DNA from: DAOUVR01 sp034430535
GTDB lineage: Bacteria > Chloroflexota > Dehalococcoidia > E44-bin15
Assembly: GCA_964443325.1 (NCBI GenBank)
Contig: CAYUCL010000003.1
Location: 62,001-126,000, forward strand
Direction: 5' to 3'
DNA: 64,000 bases
Part shown: positions 26,549 to 35,795 of the stretch, one piece after another
Layout of the letters: each line of letters begins with the position of its first letter
Numbering within the stretch: the first letter of the stretch is position 1
The notes under the pieces: generated by a model
Told to the model about the DNA's origin: nothing
Databases searched by the model: none
Seen by the model: the letters and a program-made list of their open reading frames with translations, nothing else
Program-made: the position numbers and the translations under genes

Positions 26549-27928
26549 GTGGATTCAATATTTAAATCATTAGCTGAAATAGTTGGAGAAAGTCACGTCT
26601 CCAGCCAACCAGAGGAGCTTTATATCTATTCTTATGACCTTGGCACGACTGAGCCTCATCGTCCGGACTATATAGTGGCGCCGAGGACGACTCATGAAGT
26701 GCAAGAAATAGTTAAGCTAGCAAATAGGGGGAAAATCCCGGTGGTTCCTCTTGGAGGCGGGTTGTCCCTAGCTGGTCTGGCTGTGCCTCAGCGGGGAGGC
26801 ATCGTGCTGGACCTAAAGAGGATGGACACAATAATAGAGGTAAATGGAAAGGCAAGGTATGTAGTTGTCGAGGCTGGCGTTTCACAGGGGCAGCTAATAT
26901 CCTACCTGGAGAAGTACCACCCCAAACTGAGACACTCAGAGCCACAGGCACCAGGTCCAGCCACGATTGCGGGCAATGTAGCGATACACGGTCAAGGCGA
27001 TCTGGCTCAGCCGTATGGCTTCAATTCCGATATGGTGAACGGGCTAGAGGTTGTCTTACCAACAGGAGAGTTGTGCAAAATCGGCTCCTGTTCAGTATCT
27101 CCCATTTGGTTCACCCTACACCCCTTGCCCGATTTAGGTCTCTTCCTCGGATGGTCTGGCACCACGGGCATCATTACCAAGCTGTCGCTTAAGCTTTTCC
27201 CATCGAAAAGGATCAGGGAAGTGGAGCAGTTTATAGTCGAGGATGCGGAGCTGGTTCCAGAAATTATATACAAAATCAGTCACACAGAGATGGCTGAAGA
27301 TATATTCGCCGGAACTCAAACGACCATTCCTGCTCGTATGGGTCTCCACCATGTAACTATGTATATCACCGCTGATTCGGAAAAGGAACTCGAATTCAAG
27401 ACAGGGTTAATCTGGGATGACGCACTCGGGGAATATATTCGGAATGGAGATGGGGGGTTCGTCGATTTACCACCCCCTATAAAAGCTCGCTTTACCGAGA
27501 GACCCAGTATGCTGCTGTCTACAGTCGCTGATGCCAAAGAGGGTGGAGGCTTTGAATATGTCGGGGGCATTATGCCAATGGAAACCTACCCTGAGTGCTG
27601 CAAGCGAGGGGCTGAGATCTGTTCCAGACACGATATTCCTCAACTGTTGATCGCGCGGGTTATTGGACGGTCTCACTCTATGATGTTTGCCTGGGCATAT
27701 GTATTCAATCGCGCTGACCTTGAGAGCATCAGGCAAGCGAGGGAAGCCGTACATGAAACGGACGACCTTGTCCTGGAGTTGGGTGGGGCTATCTGGAAAC
27801 CCGGCGTTTATGGACAGAGGCTAATGATGCAACGAATTGACCCTACTACTCTCAAACTCATGGAGATGGTAAAGGGGCTTCTCGACCCTAACGGCATTAT
27901 GAACCCTGGAAATTGGGAGGCAGTATAA
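26549..27928 (+). CDS. FAD-linked oxidase (GlcD/D-lactate dehydrogenase type), copy 1
   Basis: A 459-residue FAD oxidase of the VAO fold. It has the PCMH FAD-binding segment (PDYIVAPRTTHEVQEIVKLA, then VVPLGGGLSLAGL and GIVLDLKRMD), TIAGNVAIHGQGDLAQPYG, GWSGTTGIITKLSLKLFP, and a C-terminal substrate domain ending LLDPNGIMNPGNW. Relatives oxidise 2-hydroxy acids such as glycolate or lactate and pass electrons to Fe-S partners or Etf. It starts with GTG after GGAGATGATACT, 25 bases after the CCG protein. With no own membrane segment it probably forms a soluble complex with that protein. Confidence 0.82.
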   Translation: MDSIFKSLAEIVGESHVSSQPEELYIYSYDLGTTEPHRPDYIVAPRTTHEVQEIVKLANRGKIPVVPLGGGLSLAGLAVPQRGGIVLDLKRMDTIIEVNGKARYVVVEAGVSQGQLISYLEKYHPKLRHSEPQAPGPATIAGNVAIHGQGDLAQPYGFNSDMVNGLEVVLPTGELCKIGSCSVSPIWFTLHPLPDLGLFLGWSGTTGIITKLSLKLFPSKRIREVEQFIVEDAELVPEIIYKISHTEMAEDIFAGTQTTIPARMGLHHVTMYITADSEKELEFKTGLIWDDALGEYIRNGDGGFVDLPPPIKARFTERPSMLLSTVADAKEGGGFEYVGGIMPMETYPECCKRGAEICSRHDIPQLLIARVIGRSHSMMFAWAYVFNRADLESIRQAREAVHETDDLVLELGGAIWKPGVYGQRLMMQRIDPTTLKLMEMVKGLLDPNGIMNPGNWEAV

Positions 27929-28010
27929 TTGTTCTTGCAGACCGGTAAGATCTCTGCCTGCCGCACAGAGACAATAGCAGGTAGCCAACCCCTTGAATTC
28001 GTAGAATAAT

Positions 28011-28038
28011 TTGACATAGTATTGTTCTCTGATAGAAT
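28011..28038 (+). promoter_or_regulatory. Internal promoter of the second Fe-S/FAD module
   Basis: TTGACA (28011-28016), 16-bp spacer, TAGAAT (28033-28038), 70 bases before the ATG at 28108. The second copy can thus be expressed apart from the first. Confidence 0.55.
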
Positions 28039-28107
28039 GGTGCTGCTTGCCAGTTAGGATATTGCAGTAGTCTATCAATGTAGTAACACAAGCGAGGGGG
28101 TGAATTC

Positions 28108-29154
28108 ATGTATGAATTAAAATTTGATGAGAGGAAATGCATAGCCTGTAAGACTTGTGATTGCCTCACCAAGTGCCAGTATATGGATATAGACAGGGAT
28201 ACAGCAAAAACAGAGATGCGCAAAATAATCAATGGTGAGGATTCCTTTGTATTACATGATTGCGTAACATGCTATGCCTGCGAGGAGTACTGTAAAATGG
28301 GCAACCACCCCTTCTATTTGATCGCTGAACGCCAGGAAGAACTAAATATACCGCCTATGCCCAGGCCTCTTATCAAACAAGCTGTCCAATTGGGCATCCC
28401 CTGGAGGGGAGATCTCAAGATTGAGGAGGTCAAGGAGCCTGTGCTAAGTATGGGTATGTTCGCTCCGCTTGCCAATTTAATACAGGGGAAGCTTTTTGAA
28501 GGTCTCTCTCTCCTATCAGTGGATCCTCGAACGGCGGTTCATCTTTTTTGTCAGCTCATGTACCTGCACTTCGCCAGGACATCGGTAATAAAGGAGAAAT
28601 TGCCAGGCATCATAGAAACTATCGCCAAACACAATGTCAAAGAGGTCATATTTTTCCATGACGAGTGCTACGGTACCTTTACCTCATATGCCCCTGCGGT
28701 TGGCATTGAAGTCCCGTTCAAATCTATTCATTTTCTCGAGTATCTCTACAACAGGCTAGTGGAACTCAAGGATGATATCAAACCGCTGAATCTTAAAGTG
28801 GCTTACCAGCGCCCCTGCTCATCCCGTCTTTCCTCGGATAAGCTCCACTTTGTCGATGATATCTTCAACCTGATAGGGGTAGACGGCGACAGAGAGTATG
28901 TTGGCGAGAATGCCCTGTGCTGTGGAGGTACGATCATAGGGCAAAGATATGAAGGAAGATATGAACTCGCTGCTGATGTACAAAGGAGAAATATTGAAGA
29001 TATGGTGAACGCTGGCGCTGAGCTTTGTGTCTTTAATTGCCCTGCTTGCTACGATACCCTAAGACGTTTGGTCACCAGAAATGGCATATGGCCCATATTT
29101 ATGAGCGATCTTTGCCGACTCGCCATAGGCGAGCAACCTGCAGGATGGAGGTGA
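28108..29154 (+). CDS. Ferredoxin/CCG-domain oxidoreductase subunit (HdrB/GlpC-like), copy 2
   Basis: A 348-residue near copy of the 25495-26523 product. The N-terminal cluster region (CIACKTCDCLTKC, CVTCYACEEYC) and the stretch FHDECYGTFTSYAPAVGIEV are almost unchanged, and the CCG motifs (RPCSSRLSSDK, NALCCGGTIIG, FNCPACYDTL) are kept. Differences concentrate around residues 90-130 and the extreme C-terminus. GAGGGGG precedes the ATG. The FAD oxidase copy 2 begins 4 bases after its stop. Confidence 0.8.
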   Translation: MYELKFDERKCIACKTCDCLTKCQYMDIDRDTAKTEMRKIINGEDSFVLHDCVTCYACEEYCKMGNHPFYLIAERQEELNIPPMPRPLIKQAVQLGIPWRGDLKIEEVKEPVLSMGMFAPLANLIQGKLFEGLSLLSVDPRTAVHLFCQLMYLHFARTSVIKEKLPGIIETIAKHNVKEVIFFHDECYGTFTSYAPAVGIEVPFKSIHFLEYLYNRLVELKDDIKPLNLKVAYQRPCSSRLSSDKLHFVDDIFNLIGVDGDREYVGENALCCGGTIIGQRYEGRYELAADVQRRNIEDMVNAGAELCVFNCPACYDTLRRLVTRNGIWPIFMSDLCRLAIGEQPAGWR

Positions 29155-29158
29155 TATT

Positions 29159-30529
29159 ATGGATTCCATATACAAAGCCCTGGTTGAAATAGTGGGGGAG
29201 GACCATGCTTCCACCGAGCAGGAGGAGCTTTACATCCATTCTCGCAGTCTAGGGACGGTAGAGCCCCACCAGCCCGACTATGTAGTGGCGCCGAGGACAA
29301 CAGAGGAAGTTCAACAAATAGTTAAGCTGGCAAATAGAGAGAAAATTCCCGTAGTTCCACTGGGGGGTGGATTATCTCTAACCGGTCTAGTCATGCCTCT
29401 GCGAGGAGGCATTGTGCTAGACATGAAAAGGATGGATACAATAATAGAGGTAAACGAAAAGGCAAGGTATGTAATTGTCGAGGCTGGCGTTTCACAGGGT
29501 AAACTAATATCCTGCCTGGAGAGGTATCATCCTAATCTGATGCACTCAGAGCCTATGGCACCAGCCCAAGCCACAATTGCGGGCAATGTGATGATACATG
29601 GTCAAGGTGACCTGGCGCAGCCGTATGGTTTTAACTCTGACATGGTTAACGGACTTGAGGTTGTACTACCAACAGGAGAGGTGTGTAAAATAGGCTCCTG
29701 TTCGGTATCTCCCTATTGGTTCACAGCACACCCTTTACCTGATTTAGGGCTCTTCCTCGGATGGTTTGGCACCACAGGCATCATTACCAAGCTGTCGCTT
29801 AGGCTTTATCCCTGCAAAAAGATAAACGGTGTAGATCGATTCTTGGTAGAGGATGCTGAGCTAATTCCAGAGATCCTACTCAAGATCACTCACACAGAGA
29901 TGGTGGGAGATCTGGTTTCTTCCATCCAAGGACTCCCACTTGCGGTTAGGGGAATCCACATCATAACAATCAACATAAACGGAGATTCCGAGAAGGAGAT
30001 CGAGTTTAAGAGGCAATTGATCCGCGAAGATATCCTAGGGGAATATATTCGGAATGGGGATTGCGGATTTATGGGTACGACGCCAGATTTGAGAACAGGG
30101 CAACAGAGACCTACGATTACAACGGTCGCTGACATTAAGAGGGGTGGTGGATTTGAATATGTTGGAGCAATACTACCGGTGGATACATATCCCGAGTGTT
30201 GCAGAGAAGGTGAGGCGATCTCTTCAAGACACGACATTATCTACACTTTAGGAGGACGAGTTATCGGAAGGTCTCACGCCATGATGTTTTTCTGGTCATA
30301 TGCATTCAATCGAGCAGACCCAGAAAGCGTCAGACAGGCAAGGGAAGCACTACATGAATCAGATGAGCTTGCCCTTAAACTAGGAGGGGTCCCCTGGAAG
30401 CCAAGTGTTTATGGACAGAAGTTAATTATGGAGAAGATGGAACCAAATACCCTCGAATTGATGAGGAAAATAAAGGAGCTTCTCGACCCTAACGGAATTA
30501 TGAACCCTGGAAATTGGGAGGTAATGTAA
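29159..30529 (+). CDS. FAD-linked oxidase (GlcD/D-lactate dehydrogenase type), copy 2
   Basis: A 456-residue paralogue of the 26549-27928 oxidase with the same FAD motifs (PVVPLGGGLSLTGL, TIAGNVMIHGQGDLAQPYG, GWFGTTGIITKLSLRLYP) and the same end. The middle of the substrate domain (about residues 235-320) differs most, which suggests a changed hydroxy-acid specificity. A GGAGG lies before the ATG. The stop codon overlaps the start of the HdrD-like gene by one base (TAATG), a mark of translational coupling. Confidence 0.82.
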   Translation: MDSIYKALVEIVGEDHASTEQEELYIHSRSLGTVEPHQPDYVVAPRTTEEVQQIVKLANREKIPVVPLGGGLSLTGLVMPLRGGIVLDMKRMDTIIEVNEKARYVIVEAGVSQGKLISCLERYHPNLMHSEPMAPAQATIAGNVMIHGQGDLAQPYGFNSDMVNGLEVVLPTGEVCKIGSCSVSPYWFTAHPLPDLGLFLGWFGTTGIITKLSLRLYPCKKINGVDRFLVEDAELIPEILLKITHTEMVGDLVSSIQGLPLAVRGIHIITININGDSEKEIEFKRQLIREDILGEYIRNGDCGFMGTTPDLRTGQQRPTITTVADIKRGGGFEYVGAILPVDTYPECCREGEAISSRHDIIYTLGGRVIGRSHAMMFFWSYAFNRADPESVRQAREALHESDELALKLGGVPWKPSVYGQKLIMEKMEPNTLELMRKIKELLDPNGIMNPGNWEVM

Positions 30530-31719
30530 TGGCTCTTGCAGATTATAAATACAAAGATGTCATACACAGGTGCTTCAGGTGTGGCTACTGTAAGTTTCCA
30601 AGTAACTGGATGGAGGTGAATAACTGCCCAGCTTATGCCAGATTCCGTCTGGAAAGCTACTCCACAGGGGGGCGGTTGTGGCTGATAAGAGCCTGGCTAA
30701 ATGATGAAATAGAGTGGACGGACCATCTTGCCCAGATTGTATATTCATGCGCCGCATGTAAAAACTGTGTTGAGCAATGCCCATATCGCTTCCATGATGA
30801 TATCGTCGACATGATCATAGCAGCAAGGAGTGAGATGGTTGAGAGAGGTTCAATACCATCTGTTGTCAAGGAGTTTTTAGAGAATATTCAGAGGCAGGGA
30901 AATCCGTATGGGAATGCTAGATCAAAGAGGGGCGAATGGGTTGAGGGAATGGGAATAAAGCAATATGAGGGACAGGAATATCTGTATTATGTTGGCTGTG
31001 TAGGGTCGTATGATACCAGAGCCAAAGAGACAGCGAGAACGCTTGGAGAGGTGCTGCTAAAAGCCGGCGTATCTTTTGGGGTGATGGGCAATGATGAAAA
31101 TTGCGATGGTAACGAGGTGAGCAAGCTCGGCGAGGAGAGTTTATTCCAGTCATTAGCTGAGGACAACATCCAGCAATTCAAAGATTTAGGGGTAGAGAAG
31201 ATTGTTGCCCTCTCTCCGCATTCCTACAACGCCATTAAAAACGACTATCCTATGTTTAATGGTAGCTTTGAGGTATTTCACTACACACAACTTCTTCGAG
31301 ACCTTATCAAAGGGGGAAGGCTAGATATTTCCAGTGGATTCGATGCCAGGGTTACCTACCATGACCCCTGTTTCCTCGGCCGGTGGAACAAGGAGTATGA
31401 AGCTCCAAGACAAGTGCTAAACGCTATTCCTGGAGTCGAACTGGTAGAGATGGAGAGGAGTAGAGAGGGCGCCCTGTGCTGTGGTGGCGGCGGCGGCAAC
31501 TTCTATACCGATTTTCTTGGCGGGAGCGAGGATAGCCCGGCAAGAATCAGAATCCGCGAAGCCTGCGCTACGGGAGCCAGCATAGTTGCGACAGCCTGTC
31601 CCAACTGTATGACCATGCTGGAGGATGCTGTCAAAGCGGAAGGGCTTGAAGAGAGTATTAAAGTAAAGGATATCTCTGAAATTGTAGCTGAGGCTTGCCT
31701 GGCAAAAAGGGCTGATTAG
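30529..31719 (+). CDS. HdrD/GlpC-like dicluster ferredoxin with two CCG domains
   Basis: A 396-residue Fe-S protein. CFRCGYCKFP...CPAY and CAACKNCVEQCPY give two N-terminal cluster sites. The C-terminal half has two CCG domains, the first degenerate (YYVGCVGSYDTRAKETA), the second complete (VTYHDPCFLGR, GALCCGGGGGNFYT, ACPNCMTML). This is the soluble HdrD/LutA-like architecture that links flavin dehydrogenases to quinones, heterodisulfide-like acceptors or Etf. The start at 30529 follows GGGAGG within the end of the FAD oxidase gene. EtfBA follow after 78 bases, so it likely sits between the oxidases and Etf in an electron chain. No membrane anchor is encoded. Confidence 0.8.
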   Translation: MALADYKYKDVIHRCFRCGYCKFPSNWMEVNNCPAYARFRLESYSTGGRLWLIRAWLNDEIEWTDHLAQIVYSCAACKNCVEQCPYRFHDDIVDMIIAARSEMVERGSIPSVVKEFLENIQRQGNPYGNARSKRGEWVEGMGIKQYEGQEYLYYVGCVGSYDTRAKETARTLGEVLLKAGVSFGVMGNDENCDGNEVSKLGEESLFQSLAEDNIQQFKDLGVEKIVALSPHSYNAIKNDYPMFNGSFEVFHYTQLLRDLIKGGRLDISSGFDARVTYHDPCFLGRWNKEYEAPRQVLNAIPGVELVEMERSREGALCCGGGGGNFYTDFLGGSEDSPARIRIREACATGASIVATACPNCMTMLEDAVKAEGLEESIKVKDISEIVAEACLAKRAD

Positions 31720-31797
31720 CTAATTACGGAATAGATTTCCTTTAGTAACCATATTCCCCGTATCAAATCATCCTTCTTTCTTAGCAGGAGATTAATC

Positions 31798-32580
31798 ATG
31801 GATATAGTGGTAGCTATAAAACAGGTGCCAGATACTTCAGAAGCGGTGGATGTAGTGGAAATCGATGCATCCGGAAGGGATATAAATAAAGAGGCGCTGG
31901 TTTCCAAGATAAACGATTGGGACGAGTACGCTTTAGAGGAAGCAGTACAGTTGAAGCAGAAGCTAGGAGGAACTGTTACCGCGGTAACGGTGGGAGCAAG
32001 TGAATGGGATGATATCCTGAGAAGAGCATTAGCTATGGGTGCTGACAGGGCGATTAGAATCGATGAAGATGCAGCTTCCATGGACTCCAACACTGTAGCC
32101 AAGATTCTGACAGCCGTTATCATCCATTTGCCCTATGACCTAGTAATCTTCGGTGCACAATCAGAAGATTTCGGTAGCGGTCAACTTGGCTGCATGGTTG
32201 CTGAGATGCTTGATATTCCGCATGCCACCCTCGTGGTCAGCCTCCAGATGGATGAGGGAGAGGTTCGAGTAAGCCGAGAGCTAGAGGGTGGCGCGCTTGA
32301 GTTGTATACCCTGAAGCTTCCTGCGCTTCTGACTATCCAGACTGGTATCAATCGGCCAAGGTATGTCTCCTTTGCCAGCATTAAAAAGGCAAGGGAGAAG
32401 GAATTGAAGGTGATCTCGCTCAACGAGCTGGGCTTGTCCCGCGATGCATTAACTCCACTGGTAATATTGGAGAAATTAGAGTTAACGCCCACAGGTAAAA
32501 AGGCAGAGCTAATATCCGGTTCGGCTGAAGAGACTGCGGGCAAACTGGCGATGATCCTGAATGATTCGGGGGTTATCTGA
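31798..32580 (+). CDS. etfB: Electron transfer flavoprotein beta subunit
   Basis: A 260-residue EtfB. It begins MDIVVAIKQVPDT, with SKINDWDEYALEEAVQLKQ, TAVTVGASEWDDILRRALAMGADRAIRI and the late PALLTIQTGINRPRYVSFA typical of the family; AMGADRAI lies in the nucleotide-binding fold. EtfAB accept electrons from acyl-CoA or hydroxy-acid dehydrogenases. Some clades bifurcate electrons between ferredoxin and NAD, but I cannot assign the clade by eye. GCAGGAG lies before the ATG. The alpha subunit follows with no gap. Confidence 0.9.
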   Translation: MDIVVAIKQVPDTSEAVDVVEIDASGRDINKEALVSKINDWDEYALEEAVQLKQKLGGTVTAVTVGASEWDDILRRALAMGADRAIRIDEDAASMDSNTVAKILTAVIIHLPYDLVIFGAQSEDFGSGQLGCMVAEMLDIPHATLVVSLQMDEGEVRVSRELEGGALELYTLKLPALLTIQTGINRPRYVSFASIKKAREKELKVISLNELGLSRDALTPLVILEKLELTPTGKKAELISGSAEETAGKLAMILNDSGVI

Positions 32581-33555
32581 GTGGCTGAGATACTGGTAGT
32601 TGTCGAACATAGAAATGAAAATTTGGCCGATGTTTCTCTTGAGATGCTTTCCAAAGGGAGGCATTTGGCTGACCACGTTAGTGCTGAATTGCTGGCCGTC
32701 ATCATCGGCAAGGATGTTAACAGGTATGCGCCACGGCTTGCCCAGTGGGCAGACAAGGTCCTCGCAGTGAAGAATGATGAACTGGAGGATTCGCAAGCTG
32801 AGCCCTACCAGAAGACATTGGCTCCCATCATAAAAGAGAGAAAACCAAAGCTTGTCTTGATAGGTCATAGCTCCTTTGGAATGGATTTGGCTCCCGCACT
32901 GACGGTCGATGTGGGAGCACCCCTGGCTACAGATTGCACAAATATAGCTGTAGAAAACGGAACGATTACGGTAACAAGGGCGATATACAATGGCAAGGTG
33001 AATGCGGTCTACTCATTTGCTCCATCTGAAACGGTGATAGTTACTGGTCGTCCGGGTGAATTCCCCGTTGAGGAGGGTCAGAAAGGGGGCAGTGTGGAGG
33101 AAATTGATTACCTCCTGGACGAAGAGTTTGATTACAAGAGTTTCGAGGGATACATTGAGCCTGAGGTAAGTGATATAGATATTACCAAATCAGAGGTCTT
33201 GATCGCCGTCGGCAGGGGAATAAAAGATAAGGGAAATATCGAATTGGCCGAGGAGTTAGCCAACGCATTGGGAGGAGTGCTCGCCTGTTCCAGGCCATTG
33301 GTAGATTATGGATGGTTACCGTCTGGTCATCAGGTAGGCCTGTCCGGCAAGACGGTAAAGCCAAAGCTCTATATTGCACTCGGCATAAGCGGTGCCTTCC
33401 AACACATGGTTGGTATGAGGGGCTCGAAGATGATTGTGGCCATCAACAGGGATGCAAAGGCTCCCATTTTTGCCGATGCTAACTACGGGATAATAGATGA
33501 CATCCTCAAGGTTGTTCCCATCCTCACACAAAGAATAAACGACCTCAAATCCTGA
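32581..33555 (+). CDS. etfA: Electron transfer flavoprotein alpha subunit
   Basis: A 324-residue EtfA, starting with GTG directly after the etfB stop. The C-terminal FAD domain is clear: VLIAVGRGIKDKGNIELAEELANALGG, ACSRPLVDYGWLPSGHQVGLSGKTVKPKLYIALGISGAFQHMVGM and VAINRDAKAPIFADANYGI, all standard. The full FAD motif predicts an active protein. Being last in a run that includes two hydroxy-acid-type FAD oxidases and three Fe-S/CCG proteins, it is probably the shared electron carrier for the module. Confidence 0.92.
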   Translation: MAEILVVVEHRNENLADVSLEMLSKGRHLADHVSAELLAVIIGKDVNRYAPRLAQWADKVLAVKNDELEDSQAEPYQKTLAPIIKERKPKLVLIGHSSFGMDLAPALTVDVGAPLATDCTNIAVENGTITVTRAIYNGKVNAVYSFAPSETVIVTGRPGEFPVEEGQKGGSVEEIDYLLDEEFDYKSFEGYIEPEVSDIDITKSEVLIAVGRGIKDKGNIELAEELANALGGVLACSRPLVDYGWLPSGHQVGLSGKTVKPKLYIALGISGAFQHMVGMRGSKMIVAINRDAKAPIFADANYGIIDDILKVVPILTQRINDLKS

Positions 33556-33727
33556 ACAAAACGCAACTCGACAGCGTGCCCCTCCCATTTGAGCTACCGC
33601 CTTAGCTACTCAAAAAACGATGGATTTCACACAATTTTAGCTGAATATGACTGACACAAGAGCGGACACCGCCGTTAAAGCCAGACCTGGAGCCCTATTT
33701 AAATGCTAGTCTGAAACTGGCCCTGCT

Positions 33728-34624
33728 TCACCACTTGGACAGTACATCATTCCAGAAAGCGTATATCCCCTTCTTTCCCTTCCCTCCTCTATATCCAGCC
33801 CGTATCATCGCCCTTACCAGGGGATGAAGGCGACCTTTGTCCGGACCGAGCTCCCTTATCCTATCTTCCTCCGACCAGTCCGACAGTCCCCAGACCCCAA
33901 TTATATCGGCAAGCTCAAGAGGCCCGATGGGCAGATTGTAGCCCATCTTGACCGCCTTATCTATGTCCTCTGGGGTTGCAACTCTCTCCCACACCATCTG
34001 AACCGCCTCTCCAGTCATACGACCGTATACACGGTTGGCCAGAAAGCCGTAACTTACATCTTTGCACACCACCGGCTCTTTCCCCAACTTCCTAGATAAA
34101 TCACAAGCGAACTGCACCACCTCATCGGAGGTATGAGCCCCCCTCACCACCTCCACCAGCCTCATTATGGCCACGGGATAGAAAAAGTGCATTCCTACCA
34201 CCTTATCGGGGCGGCTTGTGACTTCGCCCATCTCCGTTATGTTAAGACCAGAGGTATTAGAGGCCAGAATTGCATGCTGCGGAGCACTCGCATCTAGCTT
34301 CTTGAAAACATCTTTTTTTACACCCAGGTTCTCCACAACCACCTCAATGACGAAATCAACGTCCTTTACCGCTTCCTCTATACTTGTGCTACATCTTATT
34401 CGGTCCAATGTAGCCTTCTTTTCCTCCACCGTCAGAGTACCTTTAGAGACGAAATAACGCTCCAACCTTTCTTCAATCGCCCGCAGTCCATTACTCACCA
34501 GTTCATCACTCATATCCACCATATGCGTCTCATAACTCCCCAGACGGGCAAGGATTTCAGCTATTTGAGAGCCCATGGTACCTGCACCTATCACCGCAAC
34601 TTTCTTAATATCTTCGACCTTCAT
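33728..34624 (-). CDS. 3-hydroxyacyl-CoA (3-hydroxybutyryl-CoA) dehydrogenase
   Basis: A 298-residue NAD-dependent 3-hydroxyacyl-CoA dehydrogenase without hydratase fusion. VAVIGAGTMGSQIAEILA is the NAD loop; ILASNTSGLNITEMGEVTSRPDKVVGMHFFYPV carries the catalytic Ser, Asn and His; the dimer domain has GFLANRVYGRMTGEAV and GPLELADIIG. It catalyses the third step of beta-oxidation or, reversed, butyrate formation. The start at 34624 has AAAGGAGA upstream; a longer frame from 34660 lacks one. It converges on etfA, which fits acyl-CoA oxidation with Etf. Confidence 0.9.
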   Translation of the reverse strand: MKVEDIKKVAVIGAGTMGSQIAEILARLGSYETHMVDMSDELVSNGLRAIEERLERYFVSKGTLTVEEKKATLDRIRCSTSIEEAVKDVDFVIEVVVENLGVKKDVFKKLDASAPQHAILASNTSGLNITEMGEVTSRPDKVVGMHFFYPVAIMRLVEVVRGAHTSDEVVQFACDLSRKLGKEPVVCKDVSYGFLANRVYGRMTGEAVQMVWERVATPEDIDKAVKMGYNLPIGPLELADIIGVWGLSDWSEEDRIRELGPDKGRLHPLVRAMIRAGYRGGKGKKGIYAFWNDVLSKW

Positions 34625-34755
34625 ATATCTCCTTTCTTCAACTCTTTGGTAGCATGTCAAATAACTGACACGCTTTTAAGCAGCCTCGTCTTGCAATTTA
34701 CCTCGCATTGCAGGGCACCATCAAAACCCGGCAATAGTCCTCGGCCACTACTAAC

Positions 34756-34986
34756 TTACCTGAACAACCTCAGCACGACGTTGATCAAAATGGTCAGCAC
34801 AAGGCTGATAATGATGCAAGTTACCACTGGGATAAATAAGCTGAAGCTGCCTCTCTGGATCATAAAGTTACCAGGAAGCTTCGCCAGAAAAGGGATACGT
34901 TCCCAGAAAATTAAAAACAATCCAAACAGGATAAGAAAAACCCCGGCAAGGATTAAGAACTTCCCTACCCCACTAAAGGCAAACAT
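34756..34986 (-). CDS. DUF2905 family small membrane protein
   Basis: A 76-residue protein with two transmembrane helices (FLILAGVFLILFGLFLIF and LFIPVVTCIIISLVLTILI) flanking a short loop with LPGNFMIQRGSF. GKFLILAG...LPGN..I.RG.F.....PV.TC...S is the DUF2905 signature. Its function is unknown. It stands alone between the hydroxyacyl-CoA dehydrogenase and a helical protein, on the same strand as both. Confidence 0.75.
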   Translation of the reverse strand: MFAFSGVGKFLILAGVFLILFGLFLIFWERIPFLAKLPGNFMIQRGSFSLFIPVVTCIIISLVLTILINVVLRLFR

Positions 34987-35105
34987 CTCGTGTCCTCGCC
35001 TGTTTCCATTTTGAAATTAGACTTTATGCTATGTTTGTGCGGCTTCATCGCATTTCCACAGCAACCACCACCCTACGCTCGAAGCCAAAACACTACCATG
35101 CAACT

Positions 35106-35711
35106 CTACTTCGCCCCCGTTTTCAACCCTTCTATTATTCTGGCGAATTCCTCACTATATCTCTTCTCGTGCTGAGAAAGGAACTCTCGCCACTGGGGGT
35201 TGCGTTTCACCGCCTCATCTGCACTCAATTGCACCATCGCCGTATTCTGACCTTGTTTCACCTGCTCCATCCTTAATCGAGGATCCCTTTCTACCTGTGC
35301 TCTTAGCTCGTCATAGGCACGTTGCACTTCCTCGCCATATCTTCTTTGTAATTGTTCAATTGAATTCAAACCCGCCTCAAGCACCGGCGTATTCTGTTGC
35401 TCCTTTAGAGTCTCTACAGCCAAAATGCCCTCTTTTCGTTTCTGAATCTCCTCTAGCCCACTACTAAAACTGAGGGAATCAATCAGCTTTAACTGGACTT
35501 CTTTCAGTAGCTGTCCTTTCCCTTGGTCTCCATATTCTTTCAGTGCGGTCCACAATCCCTCAGATGTAAGCTCCTCTGTATAGAATTCTGAAAGCAATGA
35601 ATCCAACCTCTCGGAATCTTTCATCCGTTCCTTCTCTTCACTGGTCAATTCGCCTGCTTTCGCCAGCCTCTCTCTCACTATCGGGGGCAGCTTTTCTTCC
35701 CAGTCTGTCAT
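35106..35711 (-). CDS. Highly helical protein, unknown function
   Basis: A 201-residue, charged, almost wholly helical protein (LTSEEKERMKDSERLDSLLSEFY, RRYGEEVQRAYDELRAQVERDPRLRMEQV). No signal, membrane segment or cysteine is seen, and I do not recognise the family. The start at 35711 is chosen because GGGAGG lies 8 bases before it; earlier in-frame Met codons overlap that site. It follows another helical protein and a radical SAM gene on the same strand. Confidence 0.55.
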   Translation of the reverse strand: MTDWEEKLPPIVRERLAKAGELTSEEKERMKDSERLDSLLSEFYTEELTSEGLWTALKEYGDQGKGQLLKEVQLKLIDSLSFSSGLEEIQKRKEGILAVETLKEQQNTPVLEAGLNSIEQLQRRYGEEVQRAYDELRAQVERDPRLRMEQVKQGQNTAMVQLSADEAVKRNPQWREFLSQHEKRYSEEFARIIEGLKTGAK

Positions 35712-35795
35712 CTTTTTACCTCCCATTGCCATTATGGTATGACTCTATCTGTGTCGAAATGGATACATCTATCACCCAGTACACGGCTTAACTCA

